Assembly (NCBI RefSeq): GCF_029168945.1
Contig: NC_083605.1
Location: 41,644,659 to 41,708,658 of the forward strand
DNA: 64,000 bases
Source of the DNA: Cannabis sativa
Taxonomy: Eukaryota > Streptophyta > Magnoliopsida > Rosales > Cannabaceae
Reading direction: 5' to 3'
Made by a program: the position numbers and the translations under genes. Positions 1-12,145 of the stretch are shown in pieces. Position 1 is the stretch's first letter. Each line of letters starts with the position of its first letter. Below the pieces are notes generated by a model. It had not been told where the DNA came from. It saw nothing but the letters and a program-made list of their open reading frames with translations, and searched no databases.

Positions 1-1220
1 CAAAAGTTATGGCAAAAATAAAAACTTAAAAAAATTAACAATTTGCCATTATCATGGTCGCGACCACTGGGTTTAAAAAACCAGAAAACCCAGCTTTCAG
101 CTTCGAAAATATGCAAAACTTACCCCCAATTCAACCTAAACATGCATAAATCTCAAAATCATGAAATAGAGCTGCTAGCATATCTCAGAGGATAAAAAAC
201 ACATATCTCATGCATCAAATCCAAAAATTCAGATTACATAAATGACTCAAAATCATGCTCAACTCATCAAAATCTCAAGTTCAAGAACATGAACTCGGCC
301 CAACACAAAACTATTAAAAATCCAGCAGTATAACACCATTTTAACATGAAAATCCAACATAGAAATTCCATACAATCTCTGCTCAAGCTCAACAACAAAG
401 CATATAACAAATAGAAGAGCAATTTCCACAAGATTAACATCAATTCACTCATCATGCAACAAGAACATTCAAAACTCAAAGAACATGCTTTTTACCCTAA
501 GAATTTCAGCATTTAATTTCAAATAAATCAGCAAGAAGCTACCTTAATTCCTTGCACAAGCTTAATCCCAATCTTCAACACAATTCTTCCCAATCAACAC
601 TCTTAATCCAAGCTAGAACACACCAAATTCAAGTCTCAAAAATTGAGAGGGTTTTGGAGAGGGAGAGGGTTCCGGTGTGAGAAGGAAATAACTAGAAAAT
701 TACTTTGATTTTCTTAATAAAATCCCATTTTCAAAATACAATAATAAGTGGTCAAATGACCAAAATGCCCTTAGGGCCAATTAATCACACATACACATTT
801 TCAAGGTCAAAATTGCTATTTCACACTCAATTAATTCCCAAATAAATTTCAGATTTCATAATATCGAATATAATGCCAATTAATTCAATCCAATTTGCAT
901 TTCGGGCCCGAACCCGGTTCGGCCCGAAATACCCGGTTGTGACTATACTGTGCCAACCTGTTAGAACACACCTGAAAAGACAACACATGCATACTATATA
1001 ATAATATAATTCTATTAAGCACGTAATTAAATTAATTTCATCATTTTACCCTTCTCGGGTTATAATTACTAAAATTCCCCTGGCTCACCAACGGGGTCTT
1101 AACATAATAAAATTCATATAATTTCACATATATTGAACTATATAATAATATAATTCCTCAATTATACATAATTATCTAGTTAGGGTTTTGCTAATCCATT
1201 CTTAATTCCAGGGTATTACA
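1..1220 (-). mobile_element. Partial Tekay-like gypsy LTR, minus strand
   Basis: On the minus strand this begins with TGTAATACCC at 1220 and runs off the window at position 1. It has the same order of landmarks as the Tekay LTRs further right: a TGTAA start, an AT-rich block, a GC-rich block with repeated CCGGGTT/CGGGCC motifs (about 900-940), a 'GGCATTTTGGTCATTTGACC' type block, a CTCTCTC pyrimidine block (about 640-670), then a T-rich tract. It is clearly diverged from those copies, so I call it a different family of the same general type. Only one end is visible, so I cannot tell a solo LTR from a full element. Confidence 0.6.
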
Positions 1221-1766
1221 ATATAGGTCACTTTCAGATATTCTTCCTTGATTGTCTCCTAATGTTCCTTGTTTAATTACATCATAGATGGCGCTCACTC
1301 AACAGTAGGAGTCTGGTTAAATTCGTACAAAGGAATACATTTAACCTCTTACTATTGATTTTCAGGGACATCTTGTTTTGCCATATTATCTTAGTCTAAA
1401 ACTATAAGTCTCTTCTAGACTAAGCCATCAACATAGCATTCTAGTAAATTACTTGCTTAAGATTAATTAATCATTAGAGATACCATAAAACATTTCATGA
1501 GGACTAGGGCTTTTGCCTAAATCATTTGAATAGACCTAGCCAAAACTACCTATCTTATCCTCATTATTCTAATAATTTAATTCTATCCATATGAATGGTA
1601 AGATTTGCTTTCGTAGTTATATTCTAAAGTTCCTATCATGATCATAATATAGTAAGCTATCACTAGTGCCATCCAAATAAAGATGGGCTAGAATTTTAAA
1701 ATTCTCCCACTCAAATAAGGTACTATGATACTATGTCCAAGAACTTTATTGGTATCAATTTCTATT
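1221..1766. other. Unassigned segment, probably old copia internal sequence
   Basis: No coding frame or recognised repeat. It lies between the 5' end of the left LTR (1220) and the target duplication of element G (1767-1771). Because G inserted here, this segment was once continuous with 14012 onward, which leads into a minus-strand copia gag. I therefore infer that it belongs to the same copia element (F). I see no RT or integrase motif in it. Confidence 0.35.
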
Positions 1767-1771
1767 ACTAT

Positions 1772-2551
1772 TGTTGCCCCTGAAATCGCCTAAAATGCGT
1801 GGACTTGTCGAAATTGGACACGTGGATCAGATAACTTGTAAATATTTGATAAGTCTTTGTACGCCACAAGGAAACGCCATGGGCATGGGTCCCGGAGGAG
1901 GCACCCGGAATATAAGGTACTCCCGGAAGCTCGTATAGCATGAAGCCTCTCCGGGATGTGTCAGGCCTCTCCTGAGCAATCAAGTCGCATTTAATGCTGC
2001 ATGGGAGGAAGCGTGTTGGGAGTGTAACACGCAATAAAGTCTGACGGCACAACCCCCAAACAGCAGCGCTACAGTAATGATCATTTAAGTCTAGCGACGG
2101 CTACTCTGCGAAAAGTCACGTCAATCACAAGGCAAAAAGGACATTCCTCATGAAAACCCTACAGCACCTAGGGATTTGACCATGCATCACCCATGGTATA
2201 TTCATCGGAAATGCCCAACTTTATGGATACTTACAGATACATGTGTAAGAATAATTCTAGGGATTAGCCCACCAAAACACTATAAATACCCCCTCAAAGC
2301 TCATTTAATGGGGTCGAGAATCTTGGGTTGCATAAGAGCAAGAAGAGAAAATACTCACCAAGAACATTCTCTGTATTTATGAGAAAAACATTCTCTCAAG
2401 TGTGGAATCTGTATTAAATACATCCATTAATAACAAAGACTCGTGGACTAAGGCTCATTAACGCCCCAACCACGTAAAAATCTTCATCTCACTTTCTTAC
2501 AGCTCTTTAATATAATTATATTCTAATAGTTGCCGAAAATCTCGGTCAACA
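1772..2551 (+). repeat. 5' LTR of element G
   Basis: 780 bp, TG...CA ends, same length as the copy at 13227-14006. It is preceded by target duplication actat. It holds a TATA box at 2281 and would supply promoter and polyadenylation signals for the sense genomic RNA. Confidence 0.95.
2281..2288 (+). promoter_or_regulatory. TATA box in 5' LTR of G
   Basis: TATAAATA in an AC/C-rich context, about 270 bp before the LTR end. The equivalent in the 3' LTR is at 13736-13743. The position fits a U3 promoter with transcription starting near 2310. Confidence 0.6.
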
Positions 2552-2573
2552 TTTTGGTGCTTTCATTGAGAGC
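2552..2573 (+). other. Primer-binding region of G
   Basis: Directly after the LTR comes TTTTGGTGCTTTCATTG. The same 17 bases follow the LTR of element A at 21391, although the two LTRs are otherwise different. Conservation at this exact position marks it as the tRNA primer-binding site. I do not assign the tRNA. Confidence 0.6.
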
Positions 2574-2614
2574 TGAGGAAAGCTGCTACATAACAAGCAT
2601 TTGACTTCACAAGA

Positions 2615-5036
2615 ATGGTGGAGACAAGAAGTACACGTCATCCTCGTCCTCTGGAAGACGCTCAAGATCCAAATGAGGAAGATGTGGCCTCAAGAGCGGC
2701 AGAGGAGTCCGAGGAAGAAGAAGAAATAGTCCCCGACGAGAACTACGAGGAAAGCCTCGACGAGTATGCCTACGACGGAGGAAGTTACTCAGAGCTGGTG
2801 CTCCTTAGACAAAAAGCTATCGATCATGAAGCTGAGATCGAAGCTCAGAAAGTGCAAAATCAAAAAATGCAGGAAGTGATGCTAGCCATGCAGAAAGACA
2901 TGGAGGCAGCTGGCATTCACGTGCACCCCAAGGCAATGGTCGCTGGGCTTGACGGAGAGCCAGCGACGTCCTCGCCTAATTCCCAGCAGCAAAGACCTAG
3001 GGAACCTAGCCCTATAAGGCACCCTGCTGAGGAAAATCAAACAAAAAACACTAAAGGGAAAGGTCCGCAGAGGGGCAAGCCCCAAAGAGGGAGTCTTGGC
3101 CCTCAGGATCGAGGGGACCGGAAAAGCGTTTCTGTGCACCAGGAACCAGGGGGTAGAGGAAGAAGAGGACAGAGATGTCCTCCCATTGATCTGAGAAATC
3201 AAATCAATGGGAATCAAGGTGACCTCCGGGATCACCTTGACCAAAAAAGATACAGGCCCGTGCTCGCCTCGGGTACTGTAAACGAAGGGATTATGGCGGA
3301 ACTTGCCATACTTCGAAAAGATATTGCTCGAGTCTCCTGAGGGCAGAAGGGAGACGACTTCGACTCGGACAGCGAGGATCGGGAACCATGTGCCAAGCAT
3401 ATCCTGGAGGCGGAGTTCCCTAAAAACTTCAAGATGCCCGAAATGGCGGCATATACTGGGAACTCCGATCCCAGTCACCACTTGTCACAGTTCAACCGTG
3501 TCATGACAGTCATGCGGGTCAGCAACGACGCCAAATGCTTGTGCTTCCCCCTCACTCTGAGCGGATCAGCGGAGGAATGGTTCAAAAAGCTGGAACCAGG
3601 ATCCGTGGGTTGTTGGAACAACCTCCAAACCAACTTCCGGAGACAGTTTGTCGCCGCCAGTAAGGTTAACTTGGAGGTTAGTGCCTTGACCAACATCAGG
3701 CAACTGCCCACCGAGACCTTGAAGAATTACATCAAGAGGTTCGGAGAGGAAGCCTCGAAGACTAAGAAAGTCGATGACGGACAACAGCTTGCGCTTCTCC
3801 AAGCAGAAATCCGCACTGGGACTCCCTTTTGGAACGAGTTGCAGCAAGAAGGCGCTGCTAGCCTCCAGGACTTCCAGAAGAGAGTCCAAAAATATATTAA
3901 CCTAGAAGAAGCCCAGATCGTGGCTTACGGAGGCTATTATCCCACCGGGATAGCAGGATACATGCCAGGAGTGTCGCCCTCGGGTGCTGTCCCGACCGCA
4001 ACTCCACAAGTAAGTGGCATACAGTTCTCTGCTACTCCCGGATACAGCCAGGGCCAAGCTTTGGCACCGGCATCTTCCCATTACGGCAACCCGTCCGGGG
4101 TGAATGGACGAGCTCCTTCACAGGCGGCCCCGACTGTTAGCTTGACAGGCCCTACCCAGGGGTCGAGGAGCAAAAGGTCCTCCAAGGGCAGCACCCGAAC
4201 GGGAGAGAAGCGCCAAAAGAAGGGGTACACACCCCAATATACTCAGTACACAGAGCTCACGGACTCCCAGGAACGTGTATATTTTGCCACTAGGCAAAAT
4301 ACGCACTACCGAAGACCACAGCCATTGTACAAAGATAGCTCCCGGAGAGATCCGAGTAAAAGATGCGAGTACCACAACGACATTGGTCATAGCACCAATG
4401 AGTGTAAGAATCTCAAAGACGAGATTGAAAATCTGATCCGCTTGGGCCACCTCTATGAGTGGATCAAAAATAGGTTGCCCCACCTTAACCCAGGGCAGGT
4501 AGCCGGGGGTATGCCTCCAGGTACGCCAGGGGGTACAGCAGGAGTATTGCCTCCAGCTGCTCCTGCAGGTGACGCCCAGCATATCCCCGGGCTACCGCCC
4601 CGACCTAATGGACGGGTAGCCATGATCTTCGGAGGTCCCCATATCGGAGGAAACACTCGCAAGGAGCGAAAACGATATGCCGAGGCCGCGAAACACAGTG
4701 AGGTGTGGGAGGTTACTCAACTCCCAGCTCAAAGGCCTCGGCTAATGGACCAACCCATAACGTTCACGGAAGAAGATGCCAAGACGGTGCGTTTTCCTCA
4801 CCACGACCCGCTGGTCATAGAGACCCCCATCGCAAATAAAGTGGTGGCTAGGGTCCTGATTGACAATGAGAGTTCCGTGAACTTGCTCTTCAAAGAAGCC
4901 TTCACTGCGATAGGGTTGACCGACCGGGACCTCTCGCCTAGTGGGTCACAGCTCACGGGGTTTAACGGGACGACGGTAATCCCGATGGGAAAAGTACGGC
5001 TCCCGGTTACCCTATGCCCAGTATTGCACCTTCGTG
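2615..5036 (+). pseudogene. gag: gag-protease of G, with in-frame stop
   Basis: Encodes the structural Gag protein and the aspartic protease of the Tat-type element. The ATG at 2615 opens an acidic and then basic N-terminal region. The frame is cut by TGA at 3338-3340 and continues in the same frame at once. The retrotransposon gag domain lies at about 3430-3900 (EEWFKKLEPGSV), followed by a Pro/Gly-rich linker and a CCHC-like knuckle near 4360-4410 (CEYHNDIGHSTNEC). The protease motif near 4857 reads IDNESS where Tat proteases normally have D-N-G-S-S, so the glycine of the active-site triplet is lost. A frameshift at about 5030-5040 moves the reading into the pol frame. Three lesions make this a dead or trans-dependent copy. 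Confidence 0.85.
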
Positions 5037-8000
5037 GTGGTAGACTGTCCAACAGCTTACAACGCGATCCTAGGTCGACCGGCCCTAGTGGACTTTGGTG
5101 CGATTACTTCAATCCGACACCTGTGCCTGAAATTCCCTACCCAGGAAGCCGGAGTCGGAACTGTGAAGGGAAATCAGGGAGAGGCCAGGCAATGTTACAA
5201 TGTTGCCACCCACTTACCTATACTCATGGTCCGGGAATCCCCTGAAATAGAGAAGGCTGAAGAAGATGAGCTGGATCCTCGCGTAGGGTCTGAAAAGGTC
5301 GTGGAACCAATGGAGGACGTCGAAGAAATACCAGTGTGCGACGACGACTCCACTAAAGTACTCCGGATAGGGAAAAGCCTGGATCCGGAGGAAAAAGACA
5401 AAATAATAAAAACACTGAAGGGCGCCATCGACATCTTTGCATGGCGCCAAGAAGACATGACCGGCATAAGCCCTCATGTCATCACCCATGTACTCAATGT
5501 CAACCCGGACATGCCCCCTGTACAGAAAAAGAGACGCCCGCTTGACTCGGTGAAAGCCGAGGCCTTAGAGAAAGAGGTGGACAAACTTTTGTCCAGTGGC
5601 ATGATCCGCGACGTGTACTATCCGGAATGGCTGGCAAATCCGGTCCTGGTGCCCAAGCCGAACGGGACTTGGCGGGTTTGTATAGATTTCACAGATCTAA
5701 ACAAAGCCTGCCCAAAGGACTGCTTCCCGCTACCCAGGATCGACCAGATGGTAGACGCCACGTCCGGATTTAAGCTGCTGTCTTTCATGGATGCCTATGC
5801 TGGGTACAACCAAATAAAAATGCAGACGGCAGACCAGGAGTGCACTAGCTTCAGGACCGATAAGGGGGTATACTGCTACCTAGTCATGCCTTTCGGACTG
5901 AAAAACGCCGGAGCAACCTATCAAAGAATGGTTAACCGGATGTTTAAAAGCCTCCTGGGACGGAACATGGAGGTATATGTGGACGACATGCTCGTCAAAT
6001 CCAAAGCGTGCAACAGCCATGCAAGCGACTTAGAAGAATGTTTCGAAGTCGTCTGGAGATACGACATGAAGCTCAACCCGAAAAAATGCACCTTCGGGGT
6101 CAAGTCGGGAAAATTCCTGGGCTTCATAGTCAGCCAAAGAGGGATCGAAGCAAACCCGGAGAAAATCCAAGCTCTCCTGGACATGCCATCCCCCAAGAAA
6201 CATAAAGACGTGCAGAGCTTGACCGGAAAGGTAGCCGCACTGAGCCGCTTTATCTCACGATCCACGGACAAGTGCATACCCTTCTTCAATGTATTGAAGA
6301 AATGCCAAAAGTTCGAATGGTCGGATGAATGGGAGGAGGCATTCAAGAGGTTAAAAGACCACATGGCCAAACCTCCCATCCTATCGAAACCCGTCCTTGG
6401 AGAAGACTTGTTCCTTTACTTGGCCGTCTCCGAGCACGCGGTCAGCGCTGCCCTGGTCCGGGAGGAAGAAAAAACTCAGCACCCCGTGTACTATGTCAGT
6501 AAGCGCATGATAGGGTCCGAGACAAGGTACCCGGTCATTGAAAAATTAGTATTCTGCCTCCTGATGGCATCAAGAAAGCTGAGGCCATACTTCCAAGCCC
6601 ATCCCATCAAAATCTTGACCAACCATCCGCTCTGGCAAGTTCTCCAGAAGCCTGAAGCATCCGGAAGACTCCTCAAGTGGGCGATGGAGCTGAGTCAATT
6701 CGACTTACATTACGTACCCCGGATTTCCATAAAAGGCCAAGCCTTGGCAGACTTCATCACTGAATGTAATGAAGCCGAGGCAACAGCTGATACGCCGGTA
6801 CCGCCCATCCCCACTTGGAGGGTGTTTGTAGACGGAGCTTCTAATGAGAACGGTTCGGGAGCCGGAGTGGCTATGATATCACCTACTGGATTGCGGCTAC
6901 AGGCAGCACTCCGATTCAACTTCACAGCTTCAAACAATGAAGCCGAATATGAAGCCTTGATAGCAGGGCTAAAATTGGCCAAAGCTGTAGGAGCCAAAAG
7001 AGTGGAAGTCTACAGTGACTCTCAACTGGTCGTAAACCAGGTATCCGGAGAATACCAAACTCGCGGCGAGCGGATGGTCGCGTACGTAACAATAGTCCGA
7101 GAACTGCTCCACGAGTTCGCGGACTATAAAATAGAAAGAATCCCCCAAGAGAAGAACGCTCATGCGGACTGTCTGGCTAAGTTAGCCTCGGACAGTGAAA
7201 TCGAAGAGCAAGGGGTAGTACCAGTGGAACGCTTGGCAGAGCCAAGCATCAAAATAAGAGAGACCACACTAACGGTTGGGCAAGAACCCAGCTGGATGGT
7301 CCCCATCATAAAATACATAACCACAGGTGAGTTGCCCCAAGAGAGGGCACTGTCTCGAAAGATTCAGTATCAGGCTCATCGTTATGTAATGATGGACCAA
7401 ATTCTCTACCGGAGAGGACTCAGCATGCCTTATTTAAGGTGTGTATCGGACCCTGAAGCTAGACAAATCATGTTGGAGGTCCATGAAGGGTTCTGTGGAG
7501 ATCATACGGGAGGACCCAGCCTCTCAAAGAAAATATTGAGGCAAGGGTACTTCTGGCCAACAATGAAAAAAGATTGTATAGACTATGTCCAAAAGTGTGA
7601 CTCGTGCCAAAGGTACGCGAACATACCGAGAGCTCCTCCAAACGAGATCACCTTGATGACCAGCCCCTGGCCCTTCGCGGTCTGGGGAATAGATCTCATC
7701 GGGTCTCTACCTACGGGAAAACGAGGGGTAAAGTATGCAATAGTAGCAGTAGACTACTTCACCAAATGGACAGAGGCTTAGCCTATGAAGACAATAACTG
7801 CTAAGAAGGCATTGGACTTTGTTATCAAAAACATAGTGTGTCGATACGGCTTGCCTCACAAAATAGTCTTAGACAATGGAAAGCAATTCGATTGCGAGGA
7901 ATTTACTGACTTCTGCAACCAACACGGAGTAGTGAAAAGCTTCTCCGCGGTAGCCAGGCCTCAAACAAACGGCCAGGCGGAAGCGGTCAATAAAATCCTA

Positions 8001-8528
8001 AAGGTCACCTTGAAGAAGAAGCTGCTGGCCTGTAAAAATAACTGACCTGAAGAATTGTCAAGGGTATTATGGGCCTACCGAACGACCCCCAGAACCACAA
8101 CCGGACACTCGCCGTTCTCAATGGCGTACGGGTGTGAAGCAATGGTCCCGGTGGAAACGTTATTCCCATCCCACAGGAGGACGACTTACGATCCTGCCAC
8201 TAATCAGGCACTGCTCCAAGAAGCTTTGGATCAAGTCGAAGAACTCCGGGATGAGTCTCAAATACGGATGGCTGCTTATCAAAAGAAGGTGACCAAGTAT
8301 TTTAACTCCAAGGTTAAAAACAGAAATTTCGCTATTGGGGATATGGTCTTAAGAAGGGTTTTTCCAGCCACCCAAGAACCCGGAGTGGGGGTACTTGGGC
8401 CAAATTGGGAAGGACCATATGAGATCGAGGACGAGATCGGTTCTGGCACTTACAAGCTAAAAAGAATGGACGGAACCACCGTCCCAAGAGCTTGGAATGC
8501 CGATCACCTCAGAAAATATTACCAGTAG
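5034..8528 (+). pseudogene. pol: pol of G: RT, two RNase H domains, integrase, with stops
   Basis: One reading frame runs from about 5034 to 8528 with two premature stops, TAG at 7779-7781 and TGA at 8043-8045, each followed by uninterrupted sequence in the same frame. RT spans about 5520-6250 with catalytic YVDD at 5976-5987. A degenerate gypsy RNase H follows (about 6360-6740), then a second RNase H opening with FVDGASNENGSG (about 6820-7190). Integrase occupies about 7360-8130: a His/Cys zinc domain (CDSCQ), then the catalytic Asp in WGIDLIG, Asp in LDNGKQF and Glu in GQAEAV. The C-terminal part holds a gypsy integrase tail with no chromodomain. The domain order identifies the Tat/Ogre lineage. 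The catalytic residues survive, so only the stops and the upstream shift prevent expression. Confidence 0.9.
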
Positions 8529-9003
8529 CGAATTAAAACTTAGATTTTGTTCAAAGGGTTTGTACCGTCCAAATGTATACCTCCTCTATATTAAATAAAA
8601 CTGAGTGCCTTAAAAACAAAGTTTCTATGCCACTCAGGGGGGTACTAGGGTATGCCGCACGGACAAACAGAAAAACAAACTAAGTAAAATATCCTGACCC
8701 AAAGGGCAGGTCAGAAAATATGCACAGAAATAAAAAGCATAAGTATAAAAATCCTGATCCAAAGGACAGGTTAAGAAACATAAGTGTGACAAAAGAAAGG
8801 TCGCATAAAAAATATCCTAGCCCAAAGGGCAGGTCATATACATATAAACGGCCCGGGGACAGGCCTTAAAATATAATTGTCTCCCCTTCAAATGAAGGCT
8901 GCTACCTATATGTAAATTGTTCTAAGGCATCAGCAAATATGTACAATCAAAAAAAAAGAGTGATAAAAGAAATGGGTAGAATCTGGGTCAATAATACGGC
9001 AGC
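8529..9003 (+). other. Spacer between pol and antisense gene, with three hairpin repeats
   Basis: A non-coding gap between two convergent reading frames. It contains three degenerate repeats at 8691-8714, 8751-8774 and 8814-8836, spaced 60 and 63 bp. Each has a small inverted repeat around AAA: CCTGACCCAAAGGGCAGG, CCTGATCCAAAGGACAGG and CCTAGCCCAAAGGGCAGG. The second copy changes both sides of a pair (CCC/GGG to TCC/GGA). A fourth weaker copy may lie near 8851-8868. Confidence 0.6.
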
Positions 9004-12000
9004 TCAGTTGGCCTGCGGAGGAAGACGAGGTCCAATACGCGCCTCTAGCGCGGCATCAAGCTTCTTCTTCTTTTCCCGAAATTTGGCAATCATTTCCTCG
9101 GGTTTGGGATAAAAAGTAAGCTTGATATTCTGATCATTGGTGGACCAAGCCATGTAGACGCCGTCATCGAAGCGCTTCGGGCACCGGGCGCAGGAAACGG
9201 GAGAGAGGAGCTCGGCCCTCTTGGCCTTCCTGGTGGGTTGTTCTTTGAAATCCCTAAGCTCCTTCAGCTCCGCAGCTAGAGCGGCCTTGGACTCTATGTC
9301 CGCCTGGTGAGTTTCCTCTAAAGATCTCACTTTGGCGACCATTTCATCCAAAGCCTCCCTGGCCTCCCGGAGGTCTCGCCTGGCCTTCTCAGCAGCCTCG
9401 GTTTGAGCCCTTAGTTCCTCCTGATGATGGGCCTCCATCCTGTCCCTCCGCTGAGCCTCGTCCCGGATCATGGCCTCCGCCTGAGCCTCCCTCCGTTTGG
9501 CCTCCTCTTCCTTGGCCTTGGCAGCCGCCTCCTGGCGCTCGGCAGCCTTCTGGTAAATCTGCCTCTCCGCTGTGAGGTCCTGAAGGACCTTCCTGACATC
9601 ATTCATGTCCCCAAAGTCGGACAGAGCGAAGCCATGGTTTATGATGTTCTTGGAGAGGCGGCCAGCCTCAGCAGCAAGCTGAACCATAATGCAAGGATAA
9701 GAAGGAGAATTTCCTCAAAGGAAATAAATAAAATACAAACAATAAAAGGAAAAGCAAAAAATTGCGAAGTACTTACCACCGTGAGAGAATGGCTGAGGTC
9801 CTGGACCTGGAAGATGGAGTTCAGGGAAGCGCAAGTGGCAAACCGCTTAGGCGCGCAACGGGTGAGCTGAGAAGCGAACTCGCCGGTCATCTCCGCGGCA
9901 AAAGGAGCCAAGGTAGGCCCTAGAAAGCGACGGAACCAGTCCGATAAGGGGTCCAGATTAAGGTCCCATGGATCCTGGTATTCCGGGTGGTTGATGCTCG
10001 CCTCAACCTCAGCTCGCAGAATCCTCCTAAGGGCTTCCACTTCGGCATACCCCCGGGAGTACTCATCCATAGCATAGTTGTGTTTGGCTATGCGAAGCTC
10101 CTGCCTCACCTCGTCCCCCGGAATCGGGGTAAGCTCGATGTTGGGAGGAGCAGGATTTTCCTCCATCGGGGAGACCCCGCCGTCCAGACCATGAGCAGGA
10201 GTGTCGGCTCTCCGAGGCCTCTTCGGCTCATCCTGGGCAATCATCTTGCCCTTGCGCTTACGAATTAGAGCCACTTCAGGCTCCTCCTCGCCCTCCTCTG
10301 CTTCCTCCAGAAGGGCTCGAGGCTCTCCCGCACCCTCAGCGGCTCCCTCCGAGAAGTCCCATCCCTTCCCTTGGCCTTCTCCCGGGAGCACCTCCTCGTC
10401 ATCCACTAAGTCAATAGTGTCGGGGGGAGCGCTGGAAGAAACCTTCAGGGAAGGGGCCGGGGGAGAAGAGGTAAAGGCTGGAGGAGCCACGGGAGTATGA
10501 ACTCCAGCGAGCTGGTCCAGGATGGCATCCATGGAGATACCTGATTCACAAAATAAGCAAGTGTTAGAAGACTGTGAGGAATGGCTTATACAAGACATAA
10601 CAAATAAGCTACTCCTACCCGAACTTCATAATTCAGCCCTAGCAAAGTCCTGAACTTTAATGCTGGTGGCGTCATCTCCGAGATAACTGTCCGAGGGACG
10701 GAACCAGCTGGACGTTATGTAAGCTGATGGACCTAAGGGAATAGGTTCCGGAGGGCCGGAGCCCATCCGGGACCGACCTAGGTAATCTCCTAAGTTCGAA
10801 AAATAAAATTCCTTCAAACGATCCCCCCACCGGGTCGACGGCATCTTAAATCTACGAAGACGCTCGTCGTAACCTACGGGCCTACGACTGGTGTATTCAT
10901 CAACGGAAGGAACATAACGAATTATCAAGGGAGACTTACCGCCGGCACCAGAGGTGCTAGCACCGAGAGCCCCCGAGTTTGGTTCGGGGACCGAAGGCTG
11001 TGGCCGGGAAGTTTGCTTCTCGGAAGAATCTTCAATGCGAAGGGGCCTCCTGGCAGCACGATCCCCAATCTCTTCTTGAAGAATCTTGTCAAAAAATTTA
11101 GCCTCGGACTTCCCGGCAATGGCTTGGCTCCTTCGCACCACCGGACTCCCCACGCGGAGTCCTCTCCCAGAGGCAGCCTGAGCCTGAGAGTATGCTTTCT
11201 CCTGGGCCTTCCGGTAGAGATAATCTTGGTACTTCTTCTCTGCCGTGGCAATGAGCTCATCTCGGAAGGCCTTCTCCGCAACCGGCGCCCTCACATTGGG
11301 GCAGATGACCCGTGAGAGGTTGGAGTCCTCCACAGATTGGTGAGAAAGGATAAGTTTGGCCTTCCTACAATTCTCCGTGGTGACTAGGCCCCCGACATCA
11401 AGATCGGCGCGGTCATAGGAGGTAAAGGCTTGGGCCCTGCGGAGGAAAGCCTGAGTAGGAGGCGTCCGCTGGTAAGGTGGGATCCGCACCCACTCCGTGA
11501 GAAGCTCCGGGTGGTCCACGGCCCTGAACCCGGAGGAGAAGAAAAAGCGGTGGCGGTACTCCTTAACGTGAGTCTGCCTATTATACGGAACCACCCCCTT
11601 GTTAGCAGGGTGAATCGGGAACCCATAAAAACCATCCTTAAGTTTGTCCCCTTTCTTGGGGACGGATACAAGTTCGTAAAAATACAAAATTTCCGCCGGG
11701 CTGGGAGACCCCCAGCCGCGGGCGGTATAAAAAATAAATAAGCCTGAGAGCAGGCGGTAAGCTTGAGGAATGAGTTGGTATGGCGCAAGGCCGACAAATA
11801 CAAGGAAATTAACAAAGTAATCTTGAAGCGGGAGCATGGCACCGACCATCAAATGAGTCTGGCTCCAAGCCCCGAAGCCGTCATAGTTATGATTAGGCGT
11901 CTCCGAGTCGCGAGGAGGCCGGTGATAGGTCCCTGAAGTGGAGGGTTTGATCCCAGCGACTTCTATGATATTCTCCAGCTGGTGAGGACAAGTCAAGGTG

Positions 12001-12137
12001 GATCGAAGCTCAGCCGCTTCCCACCCAGTCGCACGGGATTTATACCCCTCCTGGGCAACAGGTCCCAGGGAAACCTCCTCCAACGTGGCCATGTCTTTTC
12101 CCTTCTTCTTCGAAGATTTCGAACCAGAAGCAGACAT
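9004..12137 (-). CDS. Spliced antisense gene of G, similar to 'putative gypsy type transposon' (Transposase_28) proteins
   Basis: A minus-strand gene inside the retrotransposon, opposite to gag-pol. Coding exons are 12137-10619, 10540-9777 and 9678-9004. Exon 1 ends and exon 2 begins in matching phase 1, exon 2 to exon 3 is phase 0, and all boundaries are GT-AG. The total is 986 codons. The start at 12137 lies 9 bases after a 5' UTR acceptor. The first exon resembles Pfam Transposase_28 (PF04195): a hydrophobic helical core at about residues 85-150 followed by the FYGFPIHPANKG and RHRFFFSSG blocks. Exon 2 is acidic and Pro-rich with basic RKRKGK and KRPRR stretches. Exon 3 is a long Ala/Glu/Arg coiled coil of about 110 residues with a basic tail. 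One TGA at 10626-10628 (codon 504) lies three codons before the first coding splice site. It either ends a 503-residue product or is a recent lesion. The function of this family is unknown. Confidence 0.75.
9679..9776 (-). other. Intron 3 of the antisense gene (98 bp)
   Basis: On the minus strand the donor is GTG|GTAAGTACTT at 9776 and the acceptor TTCAG|CTTGCT at 9679. The intron is T-rich. Both junctions are phase 0, and joining them links the DUF-like exon directly to the coiled-coil exon without a shift. Without splicing the frame enters low-complexity hydrophobic residues, as expected for intron sequence. Confidence 0.8.
10541..10618 (-). other. Intron 2 of the antisense gene (78 bp)
   Basis: The minus-strand donor is TCGG|GTAGGAG at 10618 and the acceptor TGTGAATCAG|GT at 10541, with a CTAAC branch-like motif about 30 bases upstream of the acceptor. 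Exon 1 leaves one base and exon 2 supplies two, so the phase matches. The donor is weaker than that of intron 3. Confidence 0.65.
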
Positions 12138-12145
12138 TTTGTGTT

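Noticed and set aside
2882..3481. A 199-codon minus-strand frame opposite the gag of G
   Set aside because: It is a mirror frame of the GC-rich gag, with no start context, family similarity or splice logic, unlike the antisense gene at 9004-12137.
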